Assembly (NCBI GenBank): GCA_025359355.1
Contig: JANYGR010000394.1
Span: forward strand, 1-8,905
Source: Bacteroidota bacterium
Lineage (GTDB): Bacteria > Bacteroidota > Bacteroidia > B-17B0 > Aurantibacillaceae
DNA length: 8,905 bases
Reading direction: 5' to 3'
Below are positions 1 through 5,375 of this stretch, piece after piece. The position numbers and the translations under genes were made by a program. The notes beneath the pieces were generated by a model. The model searched no databases. It worked only from the letters and a program-made list of their open reading frames with translations, and was not told the DNA's origin. Numbering within the stretch: the stretch's first letter is position 1; each line of letters begins with the position of its first letter.

Positions 1-1
1 T

Positions 2-571
2 CCTGTTCCTTTTGCAGATGAAGCATTTATTAAGAAAGTAGAAGAAAAAATTGTTATCCCAACTATTAATGGCTTAGTAAAAGATGGGATTGATTACCGA
101 GGATTTATTTTTATTGGATTAATGAATTGCGATGGAGAACCGTCTGTTATTGAATATAACTGCCGTATGGGAGATCCAGAAACTGAAGTCGTAATACCTC
201 GTATCGAATCTGATTTATTAGATCTTTTAGAAGGCGTTGCTACCCAAACCTTACATCAAAAACAATTTTCAGTAACATCCGATATTGCAACTACCGTTGT
301 GCTTGTATCTGGTGGTTATCCTGAAGAATACGAGAAACATAAAGTTGTAACAGGCATTGAACATCATACTACAAGTCATGTATTTCATTCGGGAACAACG
401 ATGAAAAACAATGACGTTGTTACAAATGGCGGACGTGTTTTTGCAATCACCTCTTTTGGAAAAACCATTGAAGAAGCGATTTCTAAAAGCATGAAAAGCG
501 CCGAAATGGTTACCTATGAAGGAAAATATTATCGAAACGATATTGGTAAAGATTTAATGAATTGGAAGTAA
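2..571 (+). CDS. purD: Phosphoribosylamine--glycine ligase, C-terminal 189 residues (5' end outside window)
   Basis: This is the GAR synthetase of de novo purine synthesis, a cytosolic enzyme joining 5-phosphoribosylamine and glycine with ATP. The open frame runs in from the left edge in frame 2, so the ATG at 122 is internal and not the start. Visible family motifs are YRGFIFIGLM (about residues 32-41 of the fragment), then the ATP-grasp metal-binding stretch VIEYNCRMGDPETEVV, whose Glu and Asn are the expected Mg ligands, then VVLVSGGYPEEYEKHKVV and the C-terminal NGGRVFAITSFGKTIEEA typical of the PurD C-terminal domain. A full PurD is about 420-430 residues, so roughly the last 45% is present. 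The frame is intact to TAA at 569-571. The next gene starts 15 bases downstream on the same strand and may be co-transcribed. Confidence 0.95.
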   Translation, partial: PVPFADEAFIKKVEEKIVIPTINGLVKDGIDYRGFIFIGLMNCDGEPSVIEYNCRMGDPETEVVIPRIESDLLDLLEGVATQTLHQKQFSVTSDIATTVVLVSGGYPEEYEKHKVVTGIEHHTTSHVFHSGTTMKNNDVVTNGGRVFAITSFGKTIEEAISKSMKSAEMVTYEGKYYRNDIGKDLMNWK

Positions 572-586
572 TTTCTAATAACAACA

Positions 587-997
587 ATGATAAATATTCA
601 AGTAGATAAACTAAGTCTAATTAACTTCTCTCTTAAAATGGCAAAGGAGTTACTACTTGAAAATGGCGAATACTACCCTATTGCTTCAAGTATAAACTTA
701 AATGGTGATACAAAACCAATAATGTATTTTGACGGAAACGAAAATCCATTGTGTGAAGATATAATTACAAAGTATCTCGAAATACTAGAAATGAAAATCA
801 AAAATTCTGAAATTAGAGCTTATTCGATAGCTTATGACGTAAGGGTATCAAGAAATAGTGAAAGCGAAAAGACAGATGCAGTTGCAATAAAAATAAAACA
901 TATAGAAACAAAAGAAATAATTATTTATTATTATCCATATATTTTTAGTCAACAAAGAAAGTTGACAATCGGTGACAGCTGGGGCGAAATACAGTAA
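587..997 (+). CDS. Uncharacterised 136-residue cytosolic protein downstream of purD
   Basis: I do not recognise a named family. The protein has no signal peptide and no membrane segment. Residues 17-45 contain a helix followed by LLENGEYYPIASSINLNGD, and residues 96-118 contain KTDAVAIKIKHIETKEIIIYYYPY, which reads as two beta strands. This layout (helix, 'GE-Y-P' loop, strands, then a 'TDA-x-I-x-I-x-H' strand and a hydrophobic strand ending in Pro-Tyr) resembles, from memory, a loose group of small uncharacterised bacterial proteins often found as scattered accessory genes; this is recollection, not a search result. ATG 587 is the first in-frame start after purD, 15 bases from its stop, so readthrough from purD is likely. 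The gene is more A+T rich to the eye than purD. Its stop lies 3 bases from the stop of the convergent ArsC-like gene, with no obvious terminator between. Confidence 0.8.
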   Translation: MINIQVDKLSLINFSLKMAKELLLENGEYYPIASSINLNGDTKPIMYFDGNENPLCEDIITKYLEILEMKIKNSEIRAYSIAYDVRVSRNSESEKTDAVAIKIKHIETKEIIIYYYPYIFSQQRKLTIGDSWGEIQ

Positions 998-1000
998 TAA

Positions 1001-1351
1001 TTACAACGCCTCTTTAACCTCTGCAATAACGGCTTTTGAGTTTCCTATATAAATTTTATTATTTAGTAAGATGACTGGTCGTTTTAAAAATGTATATTCT
1101 TCTAAAATAAATTTTTGATAGTCTCCTTCAGTTAAAGTCTTTGATGCTAAGCCTAACTCTTTGTATTTACGGGCAATTCGGCTAAACAAGGCTTCATAAC
1201 TTCCAGCTAAATTTTTCATTTCTTCTAACTGAACGCTTGTTATTTTTTCAGTTTTAATATCTTGAAAAACAAATCCATTTTCTTTTAATTCTAATTCGGA
1301 GATGATGCGTTTGCATGTATCGCAAGTGGAGAGGTAATATATTTTTTTCAT
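1001..1351 (-). CDS. ArsC/Spx-family thioredoxin-fold protein with CxxC
   Basis: The protein is 116 residues, the usual size of the ArsC/Spx/YffB family. The N-terminal strand MKKIYYLSTCDTCKRI carries C10-D-T-C13 at the start of the first helix. LKRPVILLNNKIYIGNS (residues 89-105) carries the conserved Arg91-Pro92 with the cis-proline-type loop. Classical glutaredoxin-linked arsenate reductases have a single active-site Cys at the first position, whereas a CxxC is the pattern of Spx-type proteins. Spx in Firmicutes binds the RNA polymerase alpha subunit and senses disulfide stress, but that role is not established here. No ars genes are nearby. It is the second minus-strand gene after the pseudouridine synthase, but a 305-base gap with a terminator separates them, so it should have its own promoter. 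I found no TAnnTTTG element directly upstream. Family is confident, arsenate reduction is doubtful. Confidence 0.9.
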   Translation of the reverse strand: MKKIYYLSTCDTCKRIISELELKENGFVFQDIKTEKITSVQLEEMKNLAGSYEALFSRIARKYKELGLASKTLTEGDYQKFILEEYTFLKRPVILLNNKIYIGNSKAVIAEVKEAL

Positions 1352-1484
1352 TATCAGTTATTTTTTTAACACAGAGAAACTGAGTTAATGAGTTCACTGA
1401 GTCTATTTTATAAATATAAAAAAACATTCAACATAAATCATCAACTCTATCTAAATTTACACCAATCATAATAAATAAGTAGTC

Positions 1485-1554
1485 AAAACCACATAGATAC
1501 ATAGTTCACATAGAATGCTTATTTACCTATGTTTCCTATATGCCTATGTGTTTT
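1485..1554. repeat. Symmetric inverted repeat of three ACATAG hexamers per arm
   Basis: The left arm has ACATAG at 1491, 1499 and 1508. The right arm has CTATGT at 1544-1549, CTATAT at 1536-1541 and CTATGT at 1527-1532. Counting inward from either outer end the hexamers are spaced 8 then 9 bases, so the arms mirror each other, flanked by AAAAC at 1485 and GTTTT at 1550. The arms could fold into an imperfect hairpin of about 29 bp with a loop near 1515-1525. Function unknown. Confidence 0.6.
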
Positions 1555-1594
1555 AAAATGGACTGAGTATTTAATATAATTAATATTAGATCAT

Positions 1595-1629
1595 AAAAAA
1601 AGAGATGCAAATTCTGTGCATCTCTTTTT
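1595..1629 (-). terminator. Intrinsic terminator of the pseudouridine synthase gene
   Basis: A perfect 13-bp inverted repeat, AAAAAGAGATGCA (1597-1609) and TGCATCTCTTTTT (1617-1629), encloses a 7-base loop. Read on the minus strand the stem is followed by a run of seven T, 27 bases after the stop of the pseudouridine synthase gene. The T run on the plus side makes it potentially bidirectional, although no plus-strand gene ends here. Confidence 0.8.
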
Positions 1630-1656
1630 AACTCTATAACTCTGTGTTGATTTTTC

Positions 1657-3375
1657 TTATCCCAACATTTTCAAGAAATCAATTTCTTTTTCAGTTAAAA
1701 AACGAAACTTACCACGAGGTAAATCTTTTTTAGTTAAACCTGCAAAAGCCACACGATCCAGTTTCATAACTTCATAACCTAAATGCTCAAACATACGACG
1801 TACAATACGATTACGTCCACTGTGAATTTCAACACCTAACTCTGATTTACCTTCACCAACATACTCTAAAGCATCTGGTTTTATTAGACCATCAGATAAT
1901 TCAATACCTTCAGCTATATGTTTAAAATCTTCTGAGGTAATTTTTTTATCTAATACTACATGGTATATTTTACGAACCAAAAATTTCGGATGCGTTAATT
2001 TAGCAGTCATATCACCATCATTCGTAAACAATAAAATACCAGTGGTATTTCTATCTAAACGACCAACAGGATATAAACGTTCTTTACAAGCGTTACGGGT
2101 TAACTCCATAACGGTTTTACGTTCCTCTGGATCATCCATCGTTGTAATGTAATCCTTCGGTTTATTTAATAATAAATATTTTTTTACTTCATTTTTAATA
2201 GGAACGCCACCGTAAGAAACAACATCTGTTGGGTTAACTTTATAACCCATTTCTACTACAATTTTACCATTAACAGTTACAACACCAGTTGCTATTAAAA
2301 CGTCTGCTTCGCGACGAGAACAAACACCTGAATTTGCTACATAACGATTTAAACGCACAGCTCCATCACTTACATTTTTTTGAGTAGATGTTTTAGAAGG
2401 TCCTACTTTTTTAGATCTTTCTACAACACGCTCTGGCTTTGATAAACGAGGCGTATAAGGCTTTTTATCATCATCGTATGTTTTACGGGGTCTGTCTCCA
2501 AAACTTTTAGATTCTCTTTTTTCAGTAAAATCACCTTCGCGTTTTGCGAAAGGTTTTCTTTCACCATCATTAAAACTTGAACGTGGTTTTCTGTCTGAGA
2601 GAGAATCATCTCTTTTTGTGTAAGACCGTTTTTCTCCGTCTTCGCGTTTAGCATAAGGCTTTCTTTCGCCATCACCAAAGCTTTTGCGAGGAGAAGCGCT
2701 TTCATATTTACCATCTTCACGTTTTACAAATGGTTTTCCTTCCCCATCGTTAAAACTTGAGCGTGGTTTTCTATCTGAGTATGAATCATCACGTTTTGTA
2801 TACGAACGTTTTTCACCGTCTTCACGTTTAGCGAATGGTTTTCTTTCGCCATCACCAAAACTTCTGCGAGGTCTGCTTTCCGAAGATGAATCATCGCGTT
2901 TTGTATAAGAACGTTTTTCTCCGTCTTCGCGTTTAGCATAAGGTTTTCTTTCGCCATCGCCAAAACTCTTGCGTGGAGAGGCACTTTCATATTTACCATC
3001 TGCTCTTTTCACAAATGGCTTGCTTTCGCTATCACCAAAGCTTCTACGAGGTCTAGATTCTGAACTAGAATCATCGCGTTTAGCAAACGGTTTTCTTTCT
3101 GATGAGTAGGGACGTTTTTCTTTATCTCCAAAACCACCAGTTGATTTTGAACGGAAGCTACCATCTTGGCGTTTACCAAATGTTCTTTTTTCTCCTGAAA
3201 ATGATTTTTTTTCATCATCGCCAAAAGTTTTACGTGGCCTGCTTTCGTCACCATCTTCGCGTTTTTTATAAGGGCGTTTTGGTTTATCTGAACTTGAAAA
3301 CGATTTACGTTTATTAAAATCTGACGAACCACCTTTTGAAAACGTTTTTCTTGGTCCTGAACTTTCTCTACTCAT
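1657..3375 (-). CDS. rluB: RsuA/RluB-family rRNA pseudouridine synthase with a long repetitive charged N-terminal extension
   Basis: The enzyme isomerises a specific rRNA uridine to pseudouridine. Residues 340-572 are the enzyme proper: an S4 RNA-binding domain (RLNRYVANSGVCSRREAD, 341-358, to about 385) and the RsuA/RluB/RluE/RluF catalytic domain with GRLDRNTTGILL (438-449), where Asp441 is the expected catalytic residue, plus LHPKFLVRK-like THPKFLVRKIYHVVL and GRNRIVRRMFEHLG (520-533). These parts total about 235 residues, close to normal family size. Residues 1-339 are an added low-complexity tract rich in Lys, Arg, Asp, Ser, Gly and Phe, surely disordered, built from 25- and 35-residue repeats. 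Such extensions occur in Bacteroidota homologues; an RNA-binding or condensate-like role is inference. The start at 3375 is preceded 17 bases upstream by a -7 element. The exact member (RluB, RluF or RsuA) and target base cannot be settled from sequence alone; RluB is the best guess. It diverges from trmH. Confidence 0.92.
   Translation of the reverse strand: MSRESSGPRKTFSKGGSSDFNKRKSFSSSDKPKRPYKKREDGDESRPRKTFGDDEKKSFSGEKRTFGKRQDGSFRSKSTGGFGDKEKRPYSSERKPFAKRDDSSSESRPRRSFGDSESKPFVKRADGKYESASPRKSFGDGERKPYAKREDGEKRSYTKRDDSSSESRPRRSFGDGERKPFAKREDGEKRSYTKRDDSYSDRKPRSSFNDGEGKPFVKREDGKYESASPRKSFGDGERKPYAKREDGEKRSYTKRDDSLSDRKPRSSFNDGERKPFAKREGDFTEKRESKSFGDRPRKTYDDDKKPYTPRLSKPERVVERSKKVGPSKTSTQKNVSDGAVRLNRYVANSGVCSRREADVLIATGVVTVNGKIVVEMGYKVNPTDVVSYGGVPIKNEVKKYLLLNKPKDYITTMDDPEERKTVMELTRNACKERLYPVGRLDRNTTGILLFTNDGDMTAKLTHPKFLVRKIYHVVLDKKITSEDFKHIAEGIELSDGLIKPDALEYVGEGKSELGVEIHSGRNRIVRRMFEHLGYEVMKLDRVAFAGLTKKDLPRGKFRFLTEKEIDFLKMLG
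2557..3096 (-). repeat. In-frame tandem repeats (25/35-residue units, 285-bp super-period)
   Basis: This DNA encodes residues 94-273 of the pseudouridine synthase. Units start with KPF/KPY at residues 119 (25 aa), 144 (35 aa), 179 (35 aa), 214 (25 aa) and 239 (35 aa), preceded by a related unit at 94. The block at residues 119-178 (nt 2842-3021) recurs at 214-273 (nt 2557-2736), 95 residues or 285 bp away. The two 60-residue blocks differ at 7 positions, and 44 of their first 45 residues agree. A 32-base stretch is identical at the DNA level (2912-2943 and 2627-2658), suggesting recent duplication or gene conversion. All units are multiples of three, so the frame is preserved. Confidence 0.9.
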
Positions 3376-3392
3376 TGTAATTTATTTTTTTG

Positions 3393-3400
3393 CAAATGTA
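3393..3400 (-). promoter_or_regulatory. Candidate -7 element for the pseudouridine synthase gene
   Basis: On the minus strand this reads TACATTTG, an exact match to the Bacteroidota -7 consensus TAnnTTTG. It ends 17 bases before the start codon, which would give a leader of roughly 10-13 bases. I see no TTG at the expected -33 distance, so only half of the consensus is present. Confidence 0.5.
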
Positions 3401-3409
3401 CTCATTTAT

Positions 3410-3444
3410 TAGGGATTAGTGGCTAGTGTTTAGGTATTAGTGGG
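3410..3444. repeat. Degenerate heptamer tandem array in the divergent promoter region
   Basis: TAG cores occur at 3410, 3417, 3424, 3431 and 3438, exactly 7 bases apart, with units of the form TAGKGNN or TAGGNNT. A sixth TAGTG follows out of register at 3449. The array lies between the two divergent -7 elements of the pseudouridine synthase gene and trmH. Function unknown. Confidence 0.6.
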
Positions 3445-3472
3445 ATTTTAGTGTGGAATTACACAAAAAAAC

Positions 3473-3480
3473 TATCTTTG
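3473..3480 (+). promoter_or_regulatory. trmH: Candidate -7 element for trmH
   Basis: TATCTTTG matches TAnnTTTG exactly and ends 4 bases before the trmH ATG. Transcription from it would begin at or next to the start codon, implying a leaderless or nearly leaderless mRNA. No clear TTG is found about 20 bases upstream, which lowers confidence. Confidence 0.5.
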
Positions 3481-3484
3481 TCAA

Positions 3485-4174
3485 ATGTTGGATTTAGAAT
3501 ATAAAAAGGCTTTAACTCAGTATTTAGAGGGTTTTGTAAGCGAACGTCGCCTAGGGAGATTAAAAGAAGTACTAGAAGAAAGAACCAATCACGTCACGGT
3601 TGTACTTGAAGATGTATATCAATCGCACAATTTTAGTGCTGTGTTGCGCAGTGCCGATATTTTTGGCATACAAAGTATCAATTTTATCGAAAATAGAAAT
3701 AAATACAAAATCAGTGAAGACGTGTCGATGGGCTCTACGCAATGGCTTACGCTTAATCGCTACCAAAAACATGAAAATAATACCAAAGCTTGTCTTTCTG
3801 AGTTAAAGGCAAAGGGTTATAAAATAGTAGCGACTTCGCTTCATAAAAACTCGGTTTCATTAAGTGAATTAGATGTAACACAGCCCATAGCTTTAGTATT
3901 TGGAACAGAATTAACAGGCATCACAAAGGATGTGGAGGATATGGCTGATGAATTTGTGAAATTACCGATGTATGGTTTCACCGAGAGCTTCAATATCAGT
4001 GTTTGCGCTGCTTTATGCATGTATGAACTCAGTACAAAGATCAGAAAAGAAGTCCCGAATTATCACCTATCTGATCTTGAAAAAGAAGATATTTACATCG
4101 AATGGTTAAAGGCATCTGTCAAAAAAAATGACCTAATCATTAAGGAGTTTGATGATAAATTCAGCGCATCTTAA
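3485..4174 (+). CDS. trmH: tRNA (guanosine-18-2'-O)-methyltransferase-like SPOUT enzyme
   Basis: This SAM-dependent SPOUT-class enzyme is expected to 2'-O-methylate G18 in the tRNA D-loop, in the cytosol. All three SpoU motifs are present. Motif 1, HNFSAVLRSADIFG (residues 48-61), has Asn49 and the catalytic-type Arg55. Motif 2 is LVFGTELTGIT (137-147), with Glu142. Motif 3, LPMYGFTESFNISVCAALCMYEL (160-182), has Asn170 at the trefoil-knot cofactor site. The N-terminal helix (residues 1-35) and the C-terminal helical extension (about 185-229) fit TrmH rather than the shorter TrmL, and the length of 229 residues equals that of E. coli TrmH as I recall it. Other SpoU methyltransferases, for example rRNA-directed ones, cannot be excluded. 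The start is set by the -7 element just upstream and by the complete N-terminal helix. Confidence 0.9.
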   Translation: MLDLEYKKALTQYLEGFVSERRLGRLKEVLEERTNHVTVVLEDVYQSHNFSAVLRSADIFGIQSINFIENRNKYKISEDVSMGSTQWLTLNRYQKHENNTKACLSELKAKGYKIVATSLHKNSVSLSELDVTQPIALVFGTELTGITKDVEDMADEFVKLPMYGFTESFNISVCAALCMYELSTKIRKEVPNYHLSDLEKEDIYIEWLKASVKKNDLIIKEFDDKFSAS

Positions 4175-4194
4175 TTCATACTTATTTTTAGGTT

Positions 4195-4219
4195 AACCGC
4201 CGATACTGACGGTTTTTTT
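4195..4219 (+). terminator. Probable intrinsic terminator after trmH
   Basis: AACCG (4195-4199) and CGGTT (4210-4214) can pair around a 10-base loop, and the stem is followed by T through 4219. It lies 21 bases after the trmH stop. The stem is short. A second, overlapping hairpin is possible: ACTG...GTTTTTT from 4205 pairing with AAAAAAC...CAGT to 4236, followed by TTT. Confidence 0.55.
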
Positions 4220-4237
4220 GAAGAAAAAACGGCAGTT

Positions 4238-4270
4238 TTGTAGCTATTTTTAAGAATATTTGTATATTTA
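4238..4270 (+). promoter_or_regulatory. lpxD: Weak candidate promoter for the lipid A genes
   Basis: TATATTTA (4263-4270) matches TAnnTTTG except the last base, with TTG at 4238-4240, 22 bases upstream. An alternative -7, AATATTTG (4255-4262), has one mismatch at the first base. The first ends 4 bases before the lpxD ATG, the same spacing seen at trmH. Confidence 0.35.
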
Positions 4271-4274
4271 ACAA

Positions 4275-5303
4275 ATGGAATTTTCTGCATCACAAATAGC
4301 AGCCTTATTAGGTGGTACCGTTGAGGGAGACGAAAATGCGTCTGTATCAAACCTATCTAAAATAGAAGAAGGTCAAATAGGTACATTATCGTTTTTAGCA
4401 AACCCAAAATATACCAATCATATTTATGATACCAATGCGAGTATTGTTATCGTTAATAAAACATTAACCCTCGAAAAGCCAATAAAATCAACCTGTACGC
4501 TTATTCGTGTAGACGATTCTTATGCAAGTTTTGCGAAATTATTGGAACTTTATAACCAAGTAAAGGGTCAAAAAGTGGGTATTGAACAACCTTCTTTTAT
4601 TAGTGAAAACGCCTCATACGGCACAGATTGCTACATTGGAGCCTTTGCTTATTTAGGAACTAATGTGAAAATTGGAAATAATACCAAAATATATCCACAC
4701 GTGTATATTGGCGATAATTGCACTATTGGCGACAATACCACTTTATTTTCAGGTGTAAAAATGTATCACGACTGCCATATTGGAAACAATGTAGTCGTAC
4801 ACTCAAGTACCGTAATTGGCAGCGATGGCTTCGGTTTTGCACCACAAGACGGAAAAGAATTTGCTAAAGTACCACAAATAGGAAATGTGGTTATTGAAGA
4901 TAATATCGAAATTGGCTCTAATTGCTCTATTGACAGGGCAACGCTGGGTTCAACTATTTTGCGCAAAGGTGTTAAGTTAGATAACTTGGTTCAAATTGCA
5001 CATAATGTTGAAGTTGGTGAAAACACTGTCATTGCTGGATTATCAGGAGTTGCAGGCTCTACTAAAGTTGGAAAAAATGTGATGATTGCCGCTCAAGTGG
5101 GAATTGTAGGGCATATTAAAATTGCTGATGGTGTAAAAATTGCTGGTCAAGCAGGAGTTGGATCATCCATTGAAAAAGAAAATGAAATTGTACAAGGCTC
5201 TCCTTCCTTCCCATTAGGCGATTTCAGAAGAAGCTATGTGCTTTTTAGAAGTTTACCAAAATTGAACGATCGAATAAGAGATATAGAGAAAAAATTAAAA
5301 TAA
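4275..5303 (+). CDS. lpxD: UDP-3-O-(3-hydroxyacyl)glucosamine N-acyltransferase
   Basis: LpxD adds the second 3-hydroxyacyl chain, from acyl-ACP, to the 2-amino group of UDP-3-O-acyl-glucosamine, the third step of lipid A synthesis, in the cytosol. The N-terminal uridine-binding domain spans about residues 1-105 (FSASQIAALLGGTVEGDE; GTLSFLANPKY at 36-46). A left-handed beta-helix of hexapeptide repeats follows from about 106 to 300. Family motifs are GSDGFGFAP (182-190), IDRATLG (219-225) and LDNLVQIAHNVEVGEN (235-250), where His243 aligns with the catalytic His of E. coli LpxD. A C-terminal helix (DFRRSYVLFRSLPKLNDRIRDIEKKL) closes the protein. Its 342 residues match the family. lpxC-fabZ follows after 72 bases with no terminator, so the two are probably one transcript. 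Confidence 0.96.
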   Translation: MEFSASQIAALLGGTVEGDENASVSNLSKIEEGQIGTLSFLANPKYTNHIYDTNASIVIVNKTLTLEKPIKSTCTLIRVDDSYASFAKLLELYNQVKGQKVGIEQPSFISENASYGTDCYIGAFAYLGTNVKIGNNTKIYPHVYIGDNCTIGDNTTLFSGVKMYHDCHIGNNVVVHSSTVIGSDGFGFAPQDGKEFAKVPQIGNVVIEDNIEIGSNCSIDRATLGSTILRKGVKLDNLVQIAHNVEVGENTVIAGLSGVAGSTKVGKNVMIAAQVGIVGHIKIADGVKIAGQAGVGSSIEKENEIVQGSPSFPLGDFRRSYVLFRSLPKLNDRIRDIEKKLK

Positions 5304-5368
5304 TTTGATGATTTGTTAATTTGATGATAACCAATTATTAAAAACTAAACATTAAAAACTAAGAACTA
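5301..5368. repeat. Short-period degenerate repeats between lpxD and lpxC-fabZ
   Basis: TAATTTGATGAT occurs at 5301-5312 and again at 5317-5328, a 16-base period that itself reads as degenerate 8-mers (TAATTTGA, TGATTTGT, TAATTTGA). A different 7-base register follows: AAAACTA at 5341, AACATTA at 5348, AAAACTA at 5355 and AGAACTA at 5362. The first unit overlaps the lpxD stop codon. No promoter or terminator is evident. Confidence 0.55.
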
Positions 5369-5375
5369 ATTAACG

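Larger units (their letters stand above)
1368..1648. repeat. Intergenic region with nested, short-period inverted repeats
   Basis: No gene is visible in the 305-base gap 1352-1656. An outer pair of short arrays is inverted: AACACAGAG at 1368-1376 opens an array with GAG cores at 1374, 1382, 1390 and 1399 (spacings 8, 8, 9), and CTCTGTGTT at 1640-1648 is its exact 9-base reverse complement, with further CTC cores at 1632 and 1622. Inside lies a second inverted pair built on ACATAG (1485-1554). The right outer array runs into the terminator hairpin of the upstream gene. It resembles non-coding intergenic repeats, possibly a degraded MITE-like element, but I can identify no terminal site duplication or transposase. 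Confidence 0.55.

Noticed and set aside
122..571. A short complete gene starting at ATG 122
   Set aside because: The same frame is open to the left window edge and the upstream residues continue the PurD ATP-grasp domain, so 122 is an internal Met.
2557..3096. CRISPR-like regular repeats
   Set aside because: The units are in-frame, lie wholly inside a long coding sequence, have unequal lengths (75 and 105 bp) and no unique spacers.
2421..3332. Several open frames on both strands overlapping the pseudouridine synthase repeats
   Set aside because: They are out-of-frame readings of the repeat array; they lack family features and repeat because the underlying DNA repeats.
3572..3806. Open frames on both strands inside trmH, and a minus-strand frame at 4766-4966 inside lpxD
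   Set aside because: They overlap conserved catalytic motifs of well-supported genes and encode nothing recognisable.
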